From Aquincola tertiaricarbonis (GTDB lineage Bacteria > Pseudomonadota > Gammaproteobacteria > Burkholderiales > Burkholderiaceae_C), in contig NZ_JZUE01000013.1 of the NCBI RefSeq assembly GCF_000969605.1, positions 141,609-205,608 on the forward strand: DNA of 64,000 nucleotides, read 5' to 3'. Below the pieces are notes generated by a model. The model searched no databases. It saw nothing but the letters and a program-made list of their open reading frames with translations, and was not told the origin of the DNA. Positions 1 to 9,762 of this stretch are shown here, piece after piece. The first letter of the stretch is position 1. The number at the start of each line of letters is the position of its first letter. The translations under genes and the position numbers were made by a program.

Positions 1-3000
1 GACCGCCTGCTGGGCGCCGACTGGCTGACCGACGCGGTGTTCGTCGACCAGAGCCCGATCGGCAAGACCGCGCGCTCCAACCCCGCCAGCTACGTGGGTG
101 CGTTCGACGAGATCCGCAAGCTGTTCGCCGAGGCGCCGCTGGCGCGCGAGCGCGGCTACGGCGCCGGCATGTTCAGCTTCAACGCCGGCGACGGCCGCTG
201 CCCCACCTGCGGCGGCTCGGGCTTCGAGCATGTGGAGATGCAGTTCCTGTCGGACGTGTACCTGCGCTGCCCCGACTGCGACGGCCGCCGCTACCGGCCC
301 GAACTGCTGGACGTGAAGATCGAGCGCCGGCTGCCCGGCGAGTTGCATAGGCAACTCAGCATCGCCGACGTGCTGGAGCTGACGGTGAGCGAGGCGGTGC
401 AGCTGTTCCGCGACGACCGCGAGGTGCTGCGCGTGCTGCAGCCCATCGTCGACGTGGGCCTGGACTACGTGCGCCTGGGCCAGCCGGTGCCGACGCTGTC
501 GGGCGGCGAGGCCCAGCGGCTCAAGCTGGCCGGCTTCCTGGCCGAGGCGGCCGGTTCGCCACGCCAGGCGGTGGCGAAGAAGGGCCGCCTGTTCCTGTTC
601 GACGAACCCACCACCGGCCTGCATTTCGACGACATCGCCAAGCTGATGCGGGCCTTCCGCAAGCTGCTGGACGCCGGGCATTCGCTGATCGTCATCGAGC
701 ACAACCTCGACGTGATCCGCGCGGCCGACTGGATCGTGGACCTCGGCCCCGATGGCGGCGAGGCCGGCGGCGAGCTGGTGTGCGCCGGCACGGTGGAGGA
801 CGTCAAGGCCTTCAAGGGGTCGCATACCGGTGTGGCGCTGGTGGAGTACGAAGCGGCACTGGGCATCGGCAGCCAGGCGGTGGCGGTGGAGGATGCCGGC
901 GTGCCGCTGCAGCGGGTGATCCGCCAGCGCCGCCAGGAGGATGAGTCCATCCGCATAGTCAATGCGCACGAGCACAACCTGAAGGGCCTGAGCGTGGACA
1001 TCCCGCGCGGGCGCTTCACCGTGGTGACGGGCGTGTCGGGCTCCGGCAAGAGCACGCTGGCCTTCGACATCCTGTTCAACGAGGGCCAGCGCCGCTACCT
1101 CGAGTCGCTGAACGCGTATGCGCGCAGCATCGTGCAGCCGGCCGGCCGGCCGGAGGTGGATGCGGTGTACGGCATTCCGCCCACCGTGGCCATCGAGCAG
1201 CGGCTGTCGCGCGGCGGGCGCAAGAGCACCGTGGCCACCACCACCGAGGTGTGGCACTTCCTGCGGCTGCTGTGGGTCAAGCTGGGCATCCAGCACTGCA
1301 TCCACGACGGCACGCCGGTGATGCCGCAAAGCGCCGAAAGCATCGCCGCGCAGCTGCTGCGCGACCACCGCAGCCAGCACGTGGGCCTGCTGGCGCCGCT
1401 GGTGGTCAACCGCAAGGGCATCTACACCGACCTGGCCAAGTGGGCCAAGGCCCGCGGCCACACCCACCTGCGCGTGGACGGCGAGTTCATGAAGGTGGAC
1501 CCGTGGCCGCGCATCGACCGCTTCAAGGAACACACCATCGAGCTGCCGGTGGGCGACCTGCTGGTGCTGCCCGAGAACGAGGCGCAGCTGCGCGACCTGC
1601 TGGCCCGGGCGCTGGACCTGGGCAAGGGCGTGCTGCACCTGCTGCATCCACTGGACGGGCTGGCCGCGGCCATGGACGGCGGCGCGAGCGGCCACGGCAT
1701 CGGCGAGGTGAAGGTGTTCTCCACCAAGCGCGCCTGCCCCACCTGCGGCACCAGCTACCCGGAGCTGGACCCGCGCATGTTCAGCTACAACAGCAAGCAC
1801 GGCTGGTGCACCGGCTGCGTGGGCACTGGCCTGGCCCTGACGCGGGAGCAGCGCAAGGCCTTCGACGATTCGGTGCGCGACGACGACAACCGCGGCCGCG
1901 AGCAGAGCTTTCCGGCCGAGGAAGCGGAGGTCGAGGGCGTGGAGGAAGACGCCGAATGCCCTGAGTGCGACGGCACGCGGCTGAATGCCATCTCCCGCGC
2001 GGTGACCTTCGCGGGCGAGGCCATCAGCACCATCGCTGCGTCGTCGGTGGAGGACACCCGCGCCTGGGTCGACGGCCTGGCGCTGCAGGGCCGTGACGCC
2101 GGTATCGCCCGCGATGTGGTGACCGAGATCAGCAGCCGCCTCACCTTCCTGGGCGAGGTGGGCCTGGGCTACCTGACGCTGGACCGCGCCGCGCCCACGC
2201 TGAGCGGCGGGGAGGCGCAGCGCATCCGCCTGGCGGCACAGCTCGGCAGCAACCTGCAGGGCGTGTGCTACGTGCTGGACGAACCCACCATCGGCCTGCA
2301 TCCGCGCGACAACCAGATCCTGCTGAACGCCCTGCACCAGCTGGGCAGCAAGGGCAACACGCTGGTGGTGGTGGAGCACGACGAGGACACCATCCGCCGC
2401 GCCGATCACATCATCGACATCGGCCCCGGCGCCGGCAAGCGCGGCGGCCGCGTCATCGCGCAGGGCACCGCGGCCGAGCTGGCGGCGCAGACCGAATCCA
2501 TCACCGGCCGCTTCCTGCGCGCGCCGCTGAAGCATCCGCTGCACGAGCGGCGCGCGGTGGCGGCCGACGAGCCCAGGCTGCGGCTGCGCGGCGCGGACCT
2601 GCACAACCTGAAGCAGATCGACGTCGACGTGCCGCTGCACCGGCTGGTGGCCATCACCGGCGTCAGCGGCTCGGGCAAGAGCACGATGGCGCGCGACGTG
2701 CTGCTGGCCAATGTGCAGGCGCAGGTGCAGCACGGCAACAAGGGCAAGAACAAGGGCGACGCGCCGGCGCTGCAGGGCTGCGAAGCCCTGGAGGGCTGGC
2801 AGGCGGTGGACCGCGTGCTGGAAGTCGACCAGACGCCCATCGGCAAGACGCCGCGCAGCTGCCCGGCCACCTACATCGGCTTCTGGGATGCGGTGCGCCG
2901 GCTGTTCAGCGAGACGCTGGAAGCCAAGGCCCGTGGCTATGGCCCGGGCCGCTTCAGCTTCAACACCGGCGAAGGCCGCTGCCCTGCCTGCGAAGGCCAG

Positions 3001-3615
3001 GGCATGCGCACCATCGAGATGAGCTTCCTGCCCGACGTGAAGCTGCCCTGCGACGTGTGCCACGGCCAGCGCTTCAATACCGAGACACTGGCGGTGAGCT
3101 GGCGCGGCAAGAGCATCGGCGACGTGCTGCAGATGGAGGTGGACGAGGCGGTGGAGTTCTTCGCCTCCATGCCGGCCATCGGCCATCCGCTGCAGTTGCT
3201 GAAGGATGTGGGCCTGGGCTACCTGACGCTGGGCCAGCCTTCACCCACGCTCAGCGGCGGCGAGGCGCAGCGCATCAAGCTGGTGACGGAGCTGAGCAAG
3301 GTGCGCGACGAGGTGGGCCGCCGCGGCCAGAAGGCGCCGCACACCCTGTACGTGCTGGACGAGCCCACGGTGGGCCTGCACATGGCCGACGTCGAGCGGC
3401 TGATCCATGTGCTGCACCGCCTGGTCAAGGGCGGCCACAGCGTGGTGGTGATCGAGCACGACCTGGACGTGATCGCCGAGGCGGACTGGGTGATCGACCT
3501 GGGGCCGGAGGGCGGCGACGCGGGCGGCCGCATCGTCATCGCCGGCACGCCGGAGCAGGTGGTGCTGGCCGGCAGCCACACCGGCAAGGCGCTGGCGCCG
3601 GTGCTGCGCCGCTAG
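1..3615 (+). CDS. uvrA: UvrA-family excinuclease ATPase, tandem UvrA-UvrA fusion (5' end outside window)
   Basis: This is an ATP-dependent DNA-damage recognition protein of nucleotide excision repair. The frame is open from the first base, so the start lies upstream. Up to about nt 830 it encodes the C-terminal half of one Uvr[10 protein letters not shown], a CxxC...CxxC zinc module, the signature LSGGEAQR near nt 496-519 and Walker [11 protein letters not shown] second complete UvrA follows: Walker [10 protein letters not shown] at nt 1030-1056, a Cys-rich insertion (CPTCG...CTGC), a second signature near nt 2200, Walker [10 protein letters not shown], Walker A again at 2659-2685, zinc module CPACEG...CDVC, and a third signature at 3250-3273 with LDEPTVGLH. 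Canonical UvrA has two ATPase modules in about 940 residues; at least three signature motifs are visible here. The insertion of the second unit seems reduced, so UvrB binding cannot be assumed. It converges with the next gene with 7 bp between stop codons. Confidence 0.93.
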   Translation, partial: DRLLGADWLTDAVFVDQSPIGKTARSNPASYVGAFDEIRKLFAEAPLARERGYGAGMFSFNAGDGRCPTCGGSGFEHVEMQFLSDVYLRCPDCDGRRYRPELLDVKIERRLPGELHRQLSIADVLELTVSEAVQLFRDDREVLRVLQPIVDVGLDYVRLGQPVPTLSGGEAQRLKLAGFLAEAAGSPRQAVAKKGRLFLFDEPTTGLHFDDIAKLMRAFRKLLDAGHSLIVIEHNLDVIRAADWIVDLGPDGGEAGGELVCAGTVEDVKAFKGSHTGVALVEYEAALGIGSQAVAVEDAGVPLQRVIRQRRQEDESIRIVNAHEHNLKGLSVDIPRGRFTVVTGVSGSGKSTLAFDILFNEGQRRYLESLNAYARSIVQPAGRPEVDAVYGIPPTVAIEQRLSRGGRKSTVATTTEVWHFLRLLWVKLGIQHCIHDGTPVMPQSAESIAAQLLRDHRSQHVGLLAPLVVNRKGIYTDLAKWAKARGHTHLRVDGEFMKVDPWPRIDRFKEHTIELPVGDLLVLPENEAQLRDLLARALDLGKGVLHLLHPLDGLAAAMDGGASGHGIGEVKVFSTKRACPTCGTSYPELDPRMFSYNSKHGWCTGCVGTGLALTREQRKAFDDSVRDDDNRGREQSFPAEEAEVEGVEEDAECPECDGTRLNAISRAVTFAGEAISTIAASSVEDTRAWVDGLALQGRDAGIARDVVTEISSRLTFLGEVGLGYLTLDRAAPTLSGGEAQRIRLAAQLGSNLQGVCYVLDEPTIGLHPRDNQILLNALHQLGSKGNTLVVVEHDEDTIRRADHIIDIGPGAGKRGGRVIAQGTAAELAAQTESITGRFLRAPLKHPLHERRAVAADEPRLRLRGADLHNLKQIDVDVPLHRLVAITGVSGSGKSTMARDVLLANVQAQVQHGNKGKNKGDAPALQGCEALEGWQAVDRVLEVDQTPIGKTPRSCPATYIGFWDAVRRLFSETLEAKARGYGPGRFSFNTGEGRCPACEGQGMRTIEMSFLPDVKLPCDVCHGQRFNTETLAVSWRGKSIGDVLQMEVDEAVEFFASMPAIGHPLQLLKDVGLGYLTLGQPSPTLSGGEAQRIKLVTELSKVRDEVGRRGQKAPHTLYVLDEPTVGLHMADVERLIHVLHRLVKGGHSVVVIEHDLDVIAEADWVIDLGPEGGDAGGRIVIAGTPEQVVLAGSHTGKALAPVLRR

Positions 3616-3622
3616 AAGCCGC

Positions 3623-4210
3623 TTACTGGAAGGAGCGTGCGCAGCTCAGCGCATCGTTGGCGGCCTGCAGCGTGCGCAGGTCGCGCGCGCGCAGCTGGCC
3701 GGCGCGCTCGCGCAGTGCGGCGGCGTCCTCGGTGTCGCCGCAGCGGTCCAGCACCCGGCTCACCCGCTGCAGCACCGCCACCTCCCATTCGCCGTCGCCC
3801 ACCAGGCTCACCATCTGCGCGGCCTCGTAGCCATGGTCGCGGGCGCGTTCGCGCACCGCATGGGCGCCGCGCGGGTCGTCGCGGCTGATCTCGGTGGACA
3901 GGATGGACACCAGCTCCGCCAGGTCGCAGAGCAGCTCGATGCAGGCCTCCGGCGCGCACAGCGTGCGGGCCTTGCGCAGGCCCTGCTGCAGGTACCACTC
4001 GGCAGTGGCGCCGTCGCCCATGCGGCGGTAGCAGCGGCCCACCTGGGCCAGCGCCAGCGCCAGGATGGCCGGCTGGTCCTGCAGCTCCGCCTCGTCCAGC
4101 TGGCGCAGCGCATCGGCCAGCGCATCACGCGCCCGGCCGGGCAGCACTTCCAGCGCGCGGTGCCGCGGTACCGGGCACGGGGTGGTGGCAACCAGGCGGT
4201 GGGTGTTCAT
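3623..4210 (-). CDS. Hypothetical protein with TPR-like helical repeats
   Basis: The predicted product is 195 residues and I do not recognise a named family. The sequence is Ala/Leu/Arg-rich and helical. A segment of the form ALAQVGRCYRRMGDGATAEW followed by LQQGLRKARTL looks like a tetratricopeptide pair, and later segments (LLCDLAELVSIL, VLQRVSRVLDRCGDTEDAAAL) resemble further repeats. No signal peptide or membrane segment is seen, so it is probably cytosolic and may be a protein-interaction scaffold. The ATG at 4210 was chosen because AGAGGAAC lies just upstream; the frame stays open far beyond but loses protein-like character. It is transcribed divergently from the TRAP operon across a region that holds a 34-bp perfect palindrome. 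Confidence 0.7.
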   Translation of the reverse strand: MNTHRLVATTPCPVPRHRALEVLPGRARDALADALRQLDEAELQDQPAILALALAQVGRCYRRMGDGATAEWYLQQGLRKARTLCAPEACIELLCDLAELVSILSTEISRDDPRGAHAVRERARDHGYEAAQMVSLVGDGEWEVAVLQRVSRVLDRCGDTEDAAALRERAGQLRARDLRTLQAANDALSCARSFQ

Positions 4211-4287
4211 GCGGTTCCTCTTGCGGACGATGACGACGCCAGCTCCTAAGCACGTCGCGGGCCTGCCTCGGCTGCTGCTTCCCGGTG

Positions 4288-4321
4288 CGTGCGCGCCGGC
4301 ACGGCCGTGCCGGCGCGCACG
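4288..4321. repeat. 34-bp perfect palindrome in a divergent intergenic region
   Basis: Every base of the left half (CGTGCGCGCCGGCACGG) pairs with the right half, with no central spacer. It lies between the divergent helical-repeat gene and the TRAP dctP gene, about 70 bp before the dctP start. It could be an operator for a dimeric regulator, a cruciform or an RNA hairpin. No T-tract follows on either side, so it is not a typical intrinsic terminator. Confidence 0.8.
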
Positions 4322-4390
4322 GGTCTTGCGTTGCCTGGGGCAATAATCGTCCGCATCCCCGCCCCACCGCCTTCGAGGAAGCCGCCCCAG

Positions 4391-5404
4391 ATGTCCGCTC
4401 GCTTGCTTTTTGTTGCCACCCTGGCCGCTTTCGGTGCGTGCGCCGCTTCGGGGCAGACGGTGCTCACCGTCTCCTCGTGGACGCCGCCCGGCCACATGTT
4501 GTCGCTCACGCAGAAGGACTGGTGCGACCAGCTCGAGCAGAAGAGCGCCGGCAAGCTCAAGTGCAACATCCTGCCGCGTGCGGTGTCGGCGCCGCCGGGC
4601 ACCTTCGATGCGGTGCGCAACGGCCTGGCCGACGTGTCCTTCACGGTGCACGGCTACACGCCCGGCCGCTTCACGCTGATCGCGCTGACCGAGTTCCCGT
4701 TCCTGGGCAACTCGGCAGAGGCCATGTCGCTGGCCTATCAGCAGGTGTTCGACCGCACGCCGGCGATGAAGGACGAGCACAGGGGCGTGAAGGTGCTGGC
4801 CGTGTTCACCCACGGGCCGGGCATGGTGTTCAACACCAAGCGGCCGATCACAAAGCTGGAAGAGCTGCAGGGCCTGAAGTTCCGCGTGGGCGGCGGCATG
4901 GTCAACGACATCGGCAAGGCGCTGGGCATGAACGTCACGCTCAAGCCGTCCATCGAGAACTACGAGCTGCTGACCACCGGGGTGATGGACGGCACGTTGT
5001 TCCCGCCGGAATCCATCGAGGCCTTCAAGATCGACAAGGTGGTGCGCTACGGCACCACCTTCCCGGGTGGCCTCTACAACACCAGCTTCGTCTTCATGAT
5101 GAACCAGGCCCGCTACGACAAGCTGTCCGCCGACGAGAAGAAGATCGTCGACTCGCTGTCGGGTGAACATGCGGCCCGCCTGTTCGGCCGCGGCTGGGAC
5201 CGCGTCGACCGCCGTGCGATGGCGCTGATGCAGGCGTCGGGCGTGCAGTTCTCGCCGGCCGATCCGTCGCTGATCCAGGCGGTGAAGGACCGCGTGGCGC
5301 CGCTGGAGGCGCAATGGGTGCAGGCCGCCCAGGCCAAGGGCATCGCCGATCCGAAGAAGCTCCTGGCCGACTACCGCGCCGATATTTCCCGCAGGGAAAA
5401 GTGA
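4391..5404 (+). CDS. dctP: TRAP transporter substrate-binding protein, DctP family
   Basis: This is a periplasmic receptor that delivers an organic anion to the TRAP permease encoded just downstream. The 337-residue product starts with a Sec signal (MSARLLFVATLAAFGACAASGQ), and the mature part shows the DctP pattern: TVSSWTPPGHMLS near the N-terminus, KLEELQGLKFRV in the middle and a Tyr/Phe-rich C-terminal lobe. The ATG at 4391 is preferred because it puts the signal peptide at the N-terminus; an upstream in-frame start would add 34 non-conserved residues. GAGGA lies about 12 bp upstream. The ligand cannot be read from sequence, and it differs clearly from the uronate-type DctP at 56197. Confidence 0.9.
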   Translation: MSARLLFVATLAAFGACAASGQTVLTVSSWTPPGHMLSLTQKDWCDQLEQKSAGKLKCNILPRAVSAPPGTFDAVRNGLADVSFTVHGYTPGRFTLIALTEFPFLGNSAEAMSLAYQQVFDRTPAMKDEHRGVKVLAVFTHGPGMVFNTKRPITKLEELQGLKFRVGGGMVNDIGKALGMNVTLKPSIENYELLTTGVMDGTLFPPESIEAFKIDKVVRYGTTFPGGLYNTSFVFMMNQARYDKLSADEKKIVDSLSGEHAARLFGRGWDRVDRRAMALMQASGVQFSPADPSLIQAVKDRVAPLEAQWVQAAQAKGIADPKKLLADYRADISRREK

Positions 5405-5478
5405 TGGTGCCCCCAAGCTCACTGCGTTCGCTGCCCCCCGTGGGGGCGCGGCCTGCCTTGGGGCGGCCCGGCGGCAGG
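5404..5478. repeat. 75-bp interspersed repeat, copy 1
   Basis: This is the first of two direct copies with 73 of 75 positions identical. It begins inside the dctP stop codon. It contains GCCCCC-CGT-GGGGGC, which can fold as a small hairpin, plus GC-rich arms (GGGGCGGCCCGGCGGCAGG). From general knowledge, repeats with the core CCCCCAAGCTCACT.CGTTCGCTGCC are scattered between genes in Rubrivivax/Leptothrix-type genomes; I could not search for this. Confidence 0.85.
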
Positions 5479-5481
5479 GCC

Positions 5482-5556
5482 ATGGTGCCCCCAAGCTCAC
5501 TTCGTTCGCTGCCCTCCGTGGGGGCGCGGCCTGCCTTGGGGCGGCCCGGCGGCAGG
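5482..5556. repeat. 75-bp interspersed repeat, copy 2
   Basis: This copy starts 78 bp after copy 1 and differs from it at only two positions (G to T and C to T). It ends 2 bp before the GTG start of dctQ, so the two copies fill the whole dctP-dctQ gap. Stem-loops here could stabilise the dctP message or damp downstream expression, as REP elements do elsewhere (inference). Confidence 0.85.
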
Positions 5557-5558
5557 CC

Positions 5559-6056
5559 GTGATCCGCCGCTGGTTGTCCCTGCTGGCTGGTGCGCTGGCC
5601 GGCCTGGCGCTGTTCGCCATCATGCTGCTCACCCTGGTCGACGTGAGCGGGCGCAAGTTCGCCGCCACCTCGGTGCCCGGCTCGCTGGAGCTGACCGAGC
5701 TGCTGATGGTGGTCGTCATCTTCGCCGGACTGCCGCTGGTGTCGCTGCGGCGTGAACACGTGGTGTTCGATTCGCTCGACCGGCTGCTGCCTGCCGGCGT
5801 GCAGCGGCTGCAGCGCCGCATCGTGGATGTGCTGTGCGCCGCCGCGCTGGGCGGCGTCGGCTGGCTGATGTGGGAGAAGGCACTGCAGGTGAGCGAGTAC
5901 GGCGACACCACGGCGCAGCTGCACATTCCGCAGGGCCCGTTCATCGGCCTGATGGCGGTGCTGTGCGGCGTCACCGCCCTGGTGCACCTGCTGCTGGCCT
6001 GCCGGCCCGACGAAGCCGCTGCGCAGGCCGACGGCCTGGGCGGTGCCGCCACATGA
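5559..6056 (+). CDS. dctQ: TRAP transporter small permease, DctQ family
   Basis: This is the small membrane subunit of the TRAP transporter, with four predicted helices. The 165-residue product begins with a hydrophobic helix (LSLLAGALAGLALFAIMLL). It carries the family segment around LVDVSGRKF and PGSLELTELLMVVVIFAGLP, then two more hydrophobic stretches and a short polar tail. The start is GTG, right after the second 75-bp repeat, with no clear Shine-Dalgarno sequence of its own except GGCGGCAGG within the repeat. The stop overlaps the dctM start as ATGA, indicating translational coupling. Confidence 0.88.
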   Translation: MIRRWLSLLAGALAGLALFAIMLLTLVDVSGRKFAATSVPGSLELTELLMVVVIFAGLPLVSLRREHVVFDSLDRLLPAGVQRLQRRIVDVLCAAALGGVGWLMWEKALQVSEYGDTTAQLHIPQGPFIGLMAVLCGVTALVHLLLACRPDEAAAQADGLGGAAT

Positions 6057-7345
6057 CCGAATCGCTGATCGCCTTTGCCGCCGTGTTCCTGCTGGCGCTG
6101 CTGCGGGTGCCGCTGGCCATGGCCATGGGCGCCGTGGGCTTCGTCGGCCTGGGCCTGATGCGCGGCTGGCCCGCCAGCATGGCCAGCACCGCGCAGGTGG
6201 TGTTCGAAAGCGGCTTCGCCTACACGCTGTCGGTGGTGCCGCTGTTCATCTTGATGGGCAACTTCGTGGCGCGTGCCGGGCTGGCCCATGAACTGTTCCG
6301 CGCGGCCTACGTGTTCGTCGGCCATGTGCGCGGCGGGCTGGCGCATGCGGCGCTGCTGGCCTGCGCCGGCTTCGGCGCCATCTGCGGCTCGTCCATCGCC
6401 ACCGCGGCCACGGTGAGCAAGGTGGCCTATCCGTCGATGAAGCGGCTGGGCTATTCCGATGCCTTGTCCACCGGCGTGCTGGCCGCGGGCGGCACCCTGG
6501 GCATCATGATCCCGCCGTCCACCATCCTGGTCATCTACGGCATCGTCACAGAGACGCACATCGGCAAGCTGTTTGCCGCCGGCGTGCTGCCTGGGCTGCT
6601 GTGCACGCTGCTGCTGATGGGCGGGGTGGCCTGGACGGTGCGGCGCGATCCGGCCGCCGGCCCGGCCGGCGAGCGCACGGCCTGGCCCGAGCGCTGGCGT
6701 GCGCTGCGCGGCGTGTGGGGCGTGCTGGTGTTGATGGGCCTGGTGCTGGGCGGCATCTACGGCGGCGTGTTCACCGCCACCGAGGGTGCGGGCATCGGTG
6801 CCTCCGGCGCGTTCTTCTTTGCGCTGGCACGACGCACGCTCACGCTCAAGGTGCTGGCCCAGGTGCTGGTGGACAGCGCCCGCACCACCGCCATGCTGTT
6901 CACGCTGCTGATCGGCGCGATGCTGTTTTCCAGCTTCGTCAATTTCACGACGATGCCGAACGACCTGCGCGACCTCATCACCCACCTGGGCCTGCCGCCG
7001 CTGGCGGTGGTGGCCGCGATGATGGCCGTCTACGTGCTGCTGGGCACGGTGATGGAGGAGCTGTCGATGGTGCTGCTCACCATCCCGGTGTTCTTCCCGG
7101 TGGTCACGCAGCTGGGTTTTGATCCGGTGTGGTTCGGCGTGCTCATCGTGCTGGTGGTGCAGATCGGCCTGATCTCGCCGCCGGTGGGCATGAACCTGTT
7201 CGTGCTCAATTCGATGCTGCCCGACGTGCGCCTGCGCGACATGTTCCGTGGCGTCTGGGTCTTCGTCGCCGCGCTGGTGCTGGCACTGTGCCTGGTGTTG
7301 CTGGTGCCCGGCCTGGCGCTCTGGTTGCCCGGCCTGATGCAGTAG
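6053..7345 (+). CDS. dctM: TRAP transporter large permease, DctM family
   Basis: This is the ion-coupled transport subunit of the TRAP system, working with the DctP and DctQ encoded upstream. The 430-residue product is almost entirely hydrophobic, with roughly 12 membrane segments. DctM hallmarks are present: RVPLAMAMGAVGFVGLG at the start, GFGAICGSSIATAATVSKVA, the hairpin AAGGTLGIMIPPS, ATEGAGIGA, and LISPPVGMNLFVLNS near the end. It overlaps dctQ by 4 bp. Twelve base pairs after its stop begins a convergent gene, so the operon probably ends here, although no T-rich terminator is visible. Confidence 0.93.
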   Translation: MTESLIAFAAVFLLALLRVPLAMAMGAVGFVGLGLMRGWPASMASTAQVVFESGFAYTLSVVPLFILMGNFVARAGLAHELFRAAYVFVGHVRGGLAHAALLACAGFGAICGSSIATAATVSKVAYPSMKRLGYSDALSTGVLAAGGTLGIMIPPSTILVIYGIVTETHIGKLFAAGVLPGLLCTLLLMGGVAWTVRRDPAAGPAGERTAWPERWRALRGVWGVLVLMGLVLGGIYGGVFTATEGAGIGASGAFFFALARRTLTLKVLAQVLVDSARTTAMLFTLLIGAMLFSSFVNFTTMPNDLRDLITHLGLPPLAVVAAMMAVYVLLGTVMEELSMVLLTIPVFFPVVTQLGFDPVWFGVLIVLVVQIGLISPPVGMNLFVLNSMLPDVRLRDMFRGVWVFVAALVLALCLVLLVPGLALWLPGLMQ

Positions 7346-7357
7346 CCGGCTTCCTGG

Positions 7358-7981
7358 TCAGACGCCCAGGTAGCGGCCCGGGCGGTGGTTCATCACCAGG
7401 ATCGCGCTCAACGACAGCACGCCCAGCACCGACAGCAGGATGCGCTGCGGCGGCAGCACGAACAGCGCGGCCATCACGATCACGCCGTCGATCACCAGCT
7501 GCACCTTGCCGGCGCTCCAGCCGCGCTGTTCCTGCAGGTACTGCGCCAGGATGTTGACGCCGCCGACGCTGGCCCGGTGCCGCAGCAGCGCCAGCAGACC
7601 GAAGCCCACCAGGATGCCGCCCAGCACCGCGGCCACCACCGGATGCAGCCGGTCGAAGCTCACCACCTGCGGCGCGAGTTCGGTGAACACCGACACCAGG
7701 GCGATGGCGATGAAGGTCTTGACGGTGAAGGCGGGTCCCAGCCGCTTCCAGGCCAGCCAGTAGAAGGGCAGGTTCAGCACGAAGAACAGCACACCGAAGG
7801 GCAGGCCGGTGGCGTAGCCCAGCAGGAAGGCGGCACCCGCCACGCCGCCGGTGATCAGCCCGGCGTGTTCGTACATCGTGAGCCCGAGCGCGACGAACAG
7901 CGTGCCGGCCAGCAGGGCCTGGGCATCGTCGAGCAGCGTGTGTCGGTCCACGGGCGGCAGGGTGGCGGAATCGGAGGCCAT
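7358..7981 (-). CDS. YitT-family membrane protein
   Basis: This is a polytopic inner-membrane protein of the YitT/DUF161 type, whose function is unknown. The product is 207 residues from the ATG at 7981; an in-frame TTG at 7993 would add four. Five or six hydrophobic helices are visible, with the family-like segments HAGLITGGVAGAAFLLGYAT, GVLFFVLNLPFY and HRASVGGVNILAQYLQ. It lacks the cytoplasmic DUF2179 domain found at the end of many Gram-positive YitT proteins. It runs towards the TRAP operon and shows no obvious link to its neighbours. Confidence 0.8.
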   Translation of the reverse strand: MASDSATLPPVDRHTLLDDAQALLAGTLFVALGLTMYEHAGLITGGVAGAAFLLGYATGLPFGVLFFVLNLPFYWLAWKRLGPAFTVKTFIAIALVSVFTELAPQVVSFDRLHPVVAAVLGGILVGFGLLALLRHRASVGGVNILAQYLQEQRGWSAGKVQLVIDGVIVMAALFVLPPQRILLSVLGVLSLSAILVMNHRPGRYLGV

Positions 7982-8026
7982 GGCCGCCTGCAAGCATGCG
8001 GCGTGCCTCCACCCCTGCTGCGCCTG

Positions 8027-8671
8027 TCAGGCGGCCTTGCGCCGCGCCCGGATCAGCCGGTCCCCCAGCAGCACCGCCACGATGGCGGCATAGATGGCCC
8101 ATTCGCCGAAGTCGTTCTTGCCGGCGCGCATCCAGAAGAAGTGCAGCAGCCCCAGCAGCACCACGCCGTAGATCGCCTTGTGCAGCGCCTGCCAGCGCTT
8201 GCCGCCCAGCGCCTTGATCGCGCGGTTGAACGAAGTGGCCGCCAGCGGCGCCATCAGCAGCAGTGCGCTGGTGCCCACCAGGATGAACGGCCGCTTGATG
8301 ATGTCGGCCACGATGTCGGCCGGCACCAGGCTCATGTCCAGCCAGGCGTAGCACAGGAAGTGCAGCACGCCGTAGAAGAAGGTGAACAGCCCCAGCATGC
8401 GCCGCAGCCGCACCAGCGCCGGCTGGTTGAACCAGTGGCGCAGCGGCGTGATGGCCAGGGTCAGGCAGAGGAAGCGCAGCGTCCAGTCGCCGGTGGCGCG
8501 GATCAGCGCCTCGGCCGGGTTGGCGCCCAGCGTGTTGGCCACCACGCCCCACACCAGCCAGGCCAGCGGCCCCAGGCTGGCGATGAACACCAGCGGCTTG
8601 ACGGCGGGGTGCAGCAGCCAGGGCCGCTTGCGGGCAGCGGCTGGCGCCGCGGCGCGGGAGGCGGTCGTCAC
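8027..8671 (-). CDS. msrQ: MsrQ, heme-binding membrane subunit of the periplasmic Met-sulfoxide reductase
   Basis: MsrQ anchors the MsrP catalytic subunit and passes electrons from the quinone pool or a flavin reductase to it. The product has 214 residues and about six membrane helices of the ferric-reductase-like type. Visible features include RRMLGLFTFFYGVLHFLCY and KRWQALHKAIYGVVLLGLLHFFW, with the histidines expected to ligate heme. The start is GTG, 2 bp after the msrP stop, so the two are translationally coupled. The family length is about 200 residues, so it looks complete. Confidence 0.93.
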   Translation of the reverse strand: MTTASRAAAPAAARKRPWLLHPAVKPLVFIASLGPLAWLVWGVVANTLGANPAEALIRATGDWTLRFLCLTLAITPLRHWFNQPALVRLRRMLGLFTFFYGVLHFLCYAWLDMSLVPADIVADIIKRPFILVGTSALLLMAPLAATSFNRAIKALGGKRWQALHKAIYGVVLLGLLHFFWMRAGKNDFGEWAIYAAIVAVLLGDRLIRARRKAA

Positions 8672-8673
8672 GG

Positions 8674-9660
<987 letters not shown>

Positions 9661-9680
9661 GGGAGGGTCCTCGTTCAGCC

Positions 9681-9699
9681 GGGTGAGGGGGCCTCACCC
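9681..9699. other. Hairpin upstream of msrP
   Basis: GGGTGAGG and CCTCACCC form a perfect 8-bp stem around a 3-nt loop. It lies about 20 bp upstream of msrP on its coding strand and downstream of the ccsB stop. There is no T-run, so it may be a leader structure or a Rho-dependent end of the ccsB transcript. Confidence 0.5.
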
Positions 9700-9762
9700 A
9701 GTGGCTGTCAGTCGGGGTGGACCCTCGATCCTTACGCGGGGTTCAATGCCCCGGATGCAACT

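Noticed and set aside
3623..6985. A 1,120-codon minus-strand frame that includes the helical-repeat protein
   Set aside because: Only the last 195 codons look like protein. The rest lies antisense to the TRAP genes and has no ribosome-binding site at its start.
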